Shown here: positions 60,120 through 64,000 of the stretch, piece after piece | How the letters are laid out: each line of letters opens with the position of its first letter | Position numbering within the stretch: position 1 is the first letter of the stretch | NCBI RefSeq assembly: GCF_900110695.1 | Contig: NZ_FOEH01000001.1 | Location: 558,001 to 622,000, forward strand | Direction of reading: 5' to 3' | Source of the DNA: Virgibacillus subterraneus | Lineage (GTDB): Bacteria; Bacillota; Bacilli; Bacillales; Amphibacillaceae | Length of the DNA: 64,000 nt | The notes under the pieces: model-generated | Database searches by the model: none | What the model saw: the letters and a program-made list of their open reading frames with translations, nothing else | Told to the model about the DNA's origin: nothing | Program-made: the position numbers and the translations under genes

Positions 60120-60347
60120 TTGATAATGGGAAATAAAATATTTCTCTCGTCACCACATATGAGTGTTGAGGATTATGAAAAAGAATACGTTAAAGAACCA
60201 TTTGATACGAACTGGATTGCTGCCTTAAGTAAGAATGTCAGTGAATTGCTTGAGAACGGTGTTTGTTTGCCTAGTGATACGGAAATGAAAGATATAGACT
60301 TAAGTAGAGTTGTTGGGGTTATAAAAGGGCTGTGTTTAGAGAAATGA
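60120..60347 (+). pseudogene. Internally deleted EpsN-type aminotransferase (DegT/DnrJ/EryC1 family)
   Basis: A 75-codon frame joins the two ends of a PLP-dependent sugar aminotransferase. Residues 3-35 (KIFLSSPHMSVEDYEKEYVK through NWIAALSKNV) match the N-terminal start, where the family usually reads FDTNWIAPLG. Residues 41-75 (LLENGVCLPSDTEMKD ... RVVGVIKGL) match the C-terminal end. The middle, with the PLP lysine and about 300 residues, is gone, so it cannot be active. The seam is in frame. Its stop overlaps the ATG of the priming transferase. Confidence 0.8.
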
Positions 60348-60970
60348 TAAATTCCAAATTTGACATCTATAGAAGATTTATAAAAAGGCCAGTAGATTTT
60401 ATTTTGTCATTGGTAGCAACAATAGTTTGTAGTCCACTCTTAATAGCAATTGCTATTATTATAAAACTTGATTCTAAAGGGCCGATACTTTTTATTCAAG
60501 AGAGAGTTGGGAAAAATAATTTAAAGTTTAACATTTATAAGTTTAGGACAATGGTTAATAACGCGGACCGTTTAGGTACTGGATTAAAAACAAGCAAAAA
60601 TGACGTTAGGGTAACTAAAATTGGTAACATTTTAAGAAAAACTAGTTTAGATGAGATTCCTCAACTTTTAAATATATTGAAAGGTGATATGAGCATCGTT
60701 GGACCTAGACCGACTGTAGAAAAAGTTGTAGACCAGCTTCCAAAAGAAAATCGAAAACGTCACATGGTTAGGCCAGGAGTTACTGGCTTAGCACAAGTTA
60801 ACGGAAGACAATCACTAAGTTGGTCTGAGAAAGTTAAATATGATTTAATTTACGTTGAAACGCTTACCTTTCTGGTAGACATTAAAATATTGTTAAAGAC
60901 AGTGTTTGTTGTATTTAACCAAGAAGCAGTTCATAAAGAAGAAGTTTCTAAAGAATTTAAAGAATTGTAG
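60344..60970 (+). CDS. epsL: Undecaprenyl-phosphate sugar phosphotransferase, EpsL/TuaA type
   Basis: A 208-residue polyprenyl-phosphate hexose-1-phosphate transferase that primes the repeat unit. It has one N-terminal membrane helix after RRFIKRPVDFILSLVATIVCSP (about residues 9-30), and blocks FIQERVGKNNLKFNIYKFRTMV (about 49-70), LRKTSLDEIPQLLNILKGDMSIVGPRPT (about 97-124) and MVRPGVTGLAQVNGRQ (about 140-155). ATG 60344 overlaps the stop of the deleted aminotransferase; the GTG at 60332 is an alternative. EpsL normally uses an aminated deoxysugar, so its substrate here is uncertain. Confidence 0.87.
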   Translation: MINSKFDIYRRFIKRPVDFILSLVATIVCSPLLIAIAIIIKLDSKGPILFIQERVGKNNLKFNIYKFRTMVNNADRLGTGLKTSKNDVRVTKIGNILRKTSLDEIPQLLNILKGDMSIVGPRPTVEKVVDQLPKENRKRHMVRPGVTGLAQVNGRQSLSWSEKVKYDLIYVETLTFLVDIKILLKTVFVVFNQEAVHKEEVSKEFKEL

Positions 60971-60991
60971 ATAGTGAGGGAGTAAAAATAT

Positions 60992-61801
60992 ATGTCTAGG
61001 CAAATCATCTCAATACATGGGGTTCCAAGATCAGGCACATCATGGTTAGGGCAAATATTTAATAGTTCTACTAATACCAAGTACAAATTTCAACCTTTGT
61101 TTTCATACGCCTTTAAAGATGCGATAAATGTAAGAAGTAGTAAGGCAGAGATCTTAAATTATTATGAAAGATTATACAATACAAATGATGAATTTTTAAA
61201 TCAAACTAAACAAATTGAAAGTGGTCACTATCCAAAATTCAACAAAAAGAGTGATTCGCCAGACACGTTAGTAACAAAGATGGTTAGATACCATTACATG
61301 GCTCCAAAACTATTAGAAGAAGTTGAAAACCTAAAAATCATTGCTATTGTTAGGAACCCATTTGCAACTTTAAGCTCTTGGAGGAATGCACCAAAGGAGT
61401 TTCCGCCTGAGTTAGATTTCGAACAAGAGTGGCGATTCGCTCAAAATCGAAATATATTCAAACCAGAGGAATACTTTGGTTATGAAAAATGGAAAGAAGC
61501 AACAAAGCTGTTTTTATGGGCGAAAGAAACATACCCTGAAAAAGTGATGATAATTAAATATGAAGACTTAGTAACAAATACTGAAGAAATCACTAAAGAG
61601 ATGTATCAATTTTGCAACTTAGAAATTGATGTACAAACCCTAGAATTTATTAATTCTTCAAAAAGCAAAAAAGATGAAGATCCGTATAGTGTATATAAAA
61701 AGGATATAACCTTTGATAAATGGAAGGGAAATCTACCACAGAGCATTGTTGATATAATTTATCAAGATATTAAAGGAACTGATTTTGAGCAGTTCATTTA
61801 A
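60992..61801 (+). CDS. Sulfotransferase-family protein C
   Basis: A 269-residue PAPS-type sulfotransferase. ISIHGVPRSGTSWLGQIFN (residues 6-24) is the 5'-phosphosulfate loop, and AIVRNPFATLSSWRNAPKEF (about 122-141) the 3'-phosphate motif. KYEDLVTNTEEITKEMYQF (about 190-208) is a further conserved block. GAGGGAG precedes the ATG. It follows the priming transferase by 21 bases, so it is inside the exopolysaccharide operon and the polymer or its repeat unit is the probable acceptor. Confidence 0.83.
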   Translation: MSRQIISIHGVPRSGTSWLGQIFNSSTNTKYKFQPLFSYAFKDAINVRSSKAEILNYYERLYNTNDEFLNQTKQIESGHYPKFNKKSDSPDTLVTKMVRYHYMAPKLLEEVENLKIIAIVRNPFATLSSWRNAPKEFPPELDFEQEWRFAQNRNIFKPEEYFGYEKWKEATKLFLWAKETYPEKVMIIKYEDLVTNTEEITKEMYQFCNLEIDVQTLEFINSSKSKKDEDPYSVYKKDITFDKWKGNLPQSIVDIIYQDIKGTDFEQFI

Positions 61802-61855
61802 ATTAAGTAAGCAAATTTTGAACAGTAAAATGTAAGAAATTAAGGGTGTGGGCAT

Positions 61856-62923
61856 TTGTTATCAGTTATCGGAATAGATAGTTCAGAAAAATGGGATGAG
61901 ATAGTTAAAAATTTCGAGAATTACGATGTATATTATCTTTCAGATTACATCCGAGCATTCGAAATTCATGGAGATGGAAAGCCAATTCTTTTTTACTATG
62001 AAGAGGAAGATATTAGAGCAATAAATGTTGTTATGCTAAGAGATATCAGTGAAGTTCCGGGTTTCAATGGAAAAATCCCCTTAAACACATATTATGATAT
62101 AACTACGCCTTATGGTTATGGTGGGTTTATAGTAGATGGTCATCCTACAGAAAGTACCCTTGTCAAACTAGAATTAGAATATAGGGATTACTGTAAAAAA
62201 AATAATATTTTAAGTGAATTTGTCAGATTTCACCCAGTATTAAATAATGTTAATGGCATGAAATATGTATACGATAATGTTATTAACTTAGGGCAAACAA
62301 TAACAATGAGGTTAGAATCAAGGAATCAAATTTGGAATGACTTAAAAGGTAAAAATAGAAATGTGATTAGAAAAGCCCAGAAAGCTGGAGTTGAAATCTA
62401 CTGGGGCCGCAATCCAGATTTGTTTGAAAAGTTTATTGAAATGTATAAGGCCACAATGGATAAGGATGATGCAGAGAATTATTATTACTTTAATGAAGGT
62501 TTCTATAAAAGCATACTTAATGACTTAAAATATAATTCTTTGATGTTTTATGCAGTTCTAGAAGAGAAGATTATAGCAATGTCGATGATCCTGTTTTCAA
62601 ACCAAAAGATGCATTATCATTTATCGGCATCCAATAGAGAATATTTAAGTTACGCTCCAACAAACTTATTATTATATGAAGCTGCATGTTGGGGTTCTGA
62701 AAATGGATTTGAATTTTTCCACTTAGGTGGTGGATTAGGTGGGAAAGAAGATAGTCTATTTAGATTTAAAAAAGCTTTTAATAGAAATTCGAACACAAAC
62801 TTTGCAATTGGTAAAAAAATTTTCGATAAAGAAAAGTATGGAGAACTGTTAAATATTAGAATGAAAGAAGCTGTTTTTGATAGTGATGCCAACTTCTTTC
62901 CAGCTTATAGATATAAGAATTGA
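61856..62923 (+). CDS. FemAB/GNAT-fold acyl- or aminoacyl-transferase-like protein
   Basis: A 355-residue protein with the two-GNAT-domain plan of FemAB/MurM and related polysaccharide-locus proteins. Blocks include YYLSDYIRAFEIHGDGKPILFYYEE (residues 26-50), WNDLKGKNRNVIRKAQKAGVEI (about 158-179) and HYHLSASNREYLSYAPTNLLLYEAACWGSENGFEFFHLGGGLGGK (about 260-304). The start is TTG after AAGGGTG. In exopolysaccharide operons such proteins are thought to attach amino acids or acyl groups to sugars; the substrate is unknown. Confidence 0.8.
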   Translation: MLSVIGIDSSEKWDEIVKNFENYDVYYLSDYIRAFEIHGDGKPILFYYEEEDIRAINVVMLRDISEVPGFNGKIPLNTYYDITTPYGYGGFIVDGHPTESTLVKLELEYRDYCKKNNILSEFVRFHPVLNNVNGMKYVYDNVINLGQTITMRLESRNQIWNDLKGKNRNVIRKAQKAGVEIYWGRNPDLFEKFIEMYKATMDKDDAENYYYFNEGFYKSILNDLKYNSLMFYAVLEEKIIAMSMILFSNQKMHYHLSASNREYLSYAPTNLLLYEAACWGSENGFEFFHLGGGLGGKEDSLFRFKKAFNRNSNTNFAIGKKIFDKEKYGELLNIRMKEAVFDSDANFFPAYRYKN

Positions 62924-62952
62924 AGAAATTTAAATATATTGGGAGATAAAAT

Positions 62953-64000
62953 ATGGAATTATTTCACTACATCTTTTTTTATATAAGCTTGTTTATTATC
63001 TTTTGGGGAATGATCGGTTATTCGCTCTCAATAAAAGTACTAGGAAGGTTATATAAATATAGAAAAACATCAAAAGACTATAATTACGAACCTTCAGTGA
63101 CCATTATGGTAGTAGCACATAATGAAGAGAAGGTTATTTATGAAAAATTAAATAATATTGTCAGATTAGTTTATCCAAAAGATAAAATCAAATTCATTGT
63201 AGCCTCAGACAATAGTACCGATAAAACCAATGAAATAGTAGAAAACTTTATATTAGAGAATCCTGATGAAAACATCAAACTATACAGAGTTAAAAAAAGA
63301 ATGGGTAAAACAAATGCTCAAAATGAAGCACAGAAACTTGTTAATACAGATTATTTGGTAATGACCGACGCAAATTCTATGCTAGATTATAATTCAGTTA
63401 AAGAACTGATGGCATCCTTTACTTCTGAAGACATTTGTTATGTTACAGGAAGATTAGCTATTGTAAATGAAAAAGAAGGATCTGTTAGTAAAAGTGAATC
63501 AAGCTATTGGTCAAAAGATTTAAGGATACGAGAAATAGAATCCAAGATTCAAACAATAACTGCAGGGAACGGAGCAATATATGCATGTCGCAACTCGGAA
63601 TACTATGATTTTGAACCATTAAAATCTCATGATAGTAATATGCCAAGGTATTATGCATTGAAAGGGAAAAAAGCAATTTGCAATCATGATGCCATAGCAT
63701 ATGAAAAAGCTGGGGAAGTAATTAATGATGAATTTAAAAGAAAGGTGAGAATGAATAGAAGGATCTTGAAAAATATTTTACCAGATATAAGAATTTTAAA
63801 TATTTTTAAATATAAATGGTACAGCTATTTTTATTTTGGTCATAGAACATGTAGGTATTTATTGTGGATATCGCACATTCTATTGTTTATGTCAAATGCT
63901 TTTCTAATAGTAGATACTTGGTTTTATTTGTTCACTTTTGTGGGTCAGGTTTTGTTCTATTTTCTAGCAGTGCTGAAAGCTGTTTCGAAAGTGGATAACA
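62953..64000 (+). CDS. Family-2 glycosyltransferase, processive-type, cut by window end
   Basis: The frame opens at ATG 62953 after GGGAGAT and continues past the last base (349 codons seen). An N-terminal helix (about residues 5-28) is followed by a GT2 domain: VTIMVVAHNEEKVIYEKL (about 50-67), FIVASDNSTDKTNEIV (about 80-95), the DxD-like TDYLVMTDANSML (about 135-147) and ITAGNGAIYACR (about 198-209). FKRKVRMNRRILKNI stands where the QxxRW-type helix lies in processive enzymes. C-terminal helices start near 300. Probably a polymer-forming synthase or a chain glycosyltransferase of the operon. Confidence 0.82.
   Translation, partial: MELFHYIFFYISLFIIFWGMIGYSLSIKVLGRLYKYRKTSKDYNYEPSVTIMVVAHNEEKVIYEKLNNIVRLVYPKDKIKFIVASDNSTDKTNEIVENFILENPDENIKLYRVKKRMGKTNAQNEAQKLVNTDYLVMTDANSMLDYNSVKELMASFTSEDICYVTGRLAIVNEKEGSVSKSESSYWSKDLRIREIESKIQTITAGNGAIYACRNSEYYDFEPLKSHDSNMPRYYALKGKKAICNHDAIAYEKAGEVINDEFKRKVRMNRRILKNILPDIRILNIFKYKWYSYFYFGHRTCRYLLWISHILLFMSNAFLIVDTWFYLFTFVGQVLFYFLAVLKAVSKVDN

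Noticed and set aside
1-64000. tRNA, rRNA, prophage or restriction-defence systems
   Set aside because: No cloverleaf-like or rRNA-like sequence, integrase, phage structural gene or defence gene was recognised on either strand.

Overview
The window is low-GC Bacillaceae chromosome. The run mbl-flhO-flhP-(EpuA-like)-fabZ, a comK gene, Shine-Dalgarno-led starts including several TTG and GTG starts, and a poly(glycerol-phosphate) wall teichoic acid gene set all fit this. The gene set and the interspersed repeats suggest an Oceanobacillus/Virgibacillus-type relative, but the species cannot be fixed from sequence alone.

Region 1 (1-22 kb) is backbone plus small transport modules. It holds a NERD-domain protein cut by the window edge, mbl, two flagellar rod-type genes, fabZ, a lipoprotein, a YjfB-like motility protein, comK and a SwrC-type RND efflux pair whose TetR repressor is broken and out of order. 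It continues with a two-part ThrE-type exporter, a DUF2935 protein, an ABC exporter with its own TetR, an ArsR/ArsP metalloid module ending in a 34-residue cysteine-rich peptide, tagO (copy 1), gtaB (copy 1) and an APC permease.

Region 2 (22-51 kb) is a large cell-surface glycopolymer locus. It has UDP-glucose dehydrogenase (copy 1), two Wzy-like polymerases, a GT4 and an Alg14/Alg13-like split transferase, which together look teichuronic-acid-like. The wall teichoic acid set follows: two tagD-tagB-type pairs, two long TagF-type polymerases, a TagE-like glycosyltransferase, TagG/TagH export, GalE, a GDPD phosphodiesterase, a second TagO, an LCP ligase and TagA. Two sulfotransferases and a GH73 autolysin sit among them.

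Region 3 (51-64 kb) is an eps/ywq-type exopolysaccharide operon. It contains a chain-length modulator, tyrosine kinase, PHP phosphatase, EpsC-type dehydratase, Wzz, second copies of gtaB and ugd, an EpsL-type priming transferase, a third sulfotransferase, a FemAB/GNAT-like protein and a GT2 cut by the window end. Its polymerase (wzy) and its EpsN-type aminotransferase are both pseudogenes, so the operon looks decayed in part.

Non-coding structure is rich. There are two helically phased degenerate repeat arrays (20 bp and 21-22 bp), a 9-bp tandem repeat made of TetR-operator half-sites, four ArsR-type operators, three families of interspersed repeats, and many clear intrinsic terminators. One repeat family is a 250-310 bp structured element in the 3' UTRs of two genes at both ends of region 2. 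No tRNA, rRNA, CRISPR array, transposase or prophage gene was seen.
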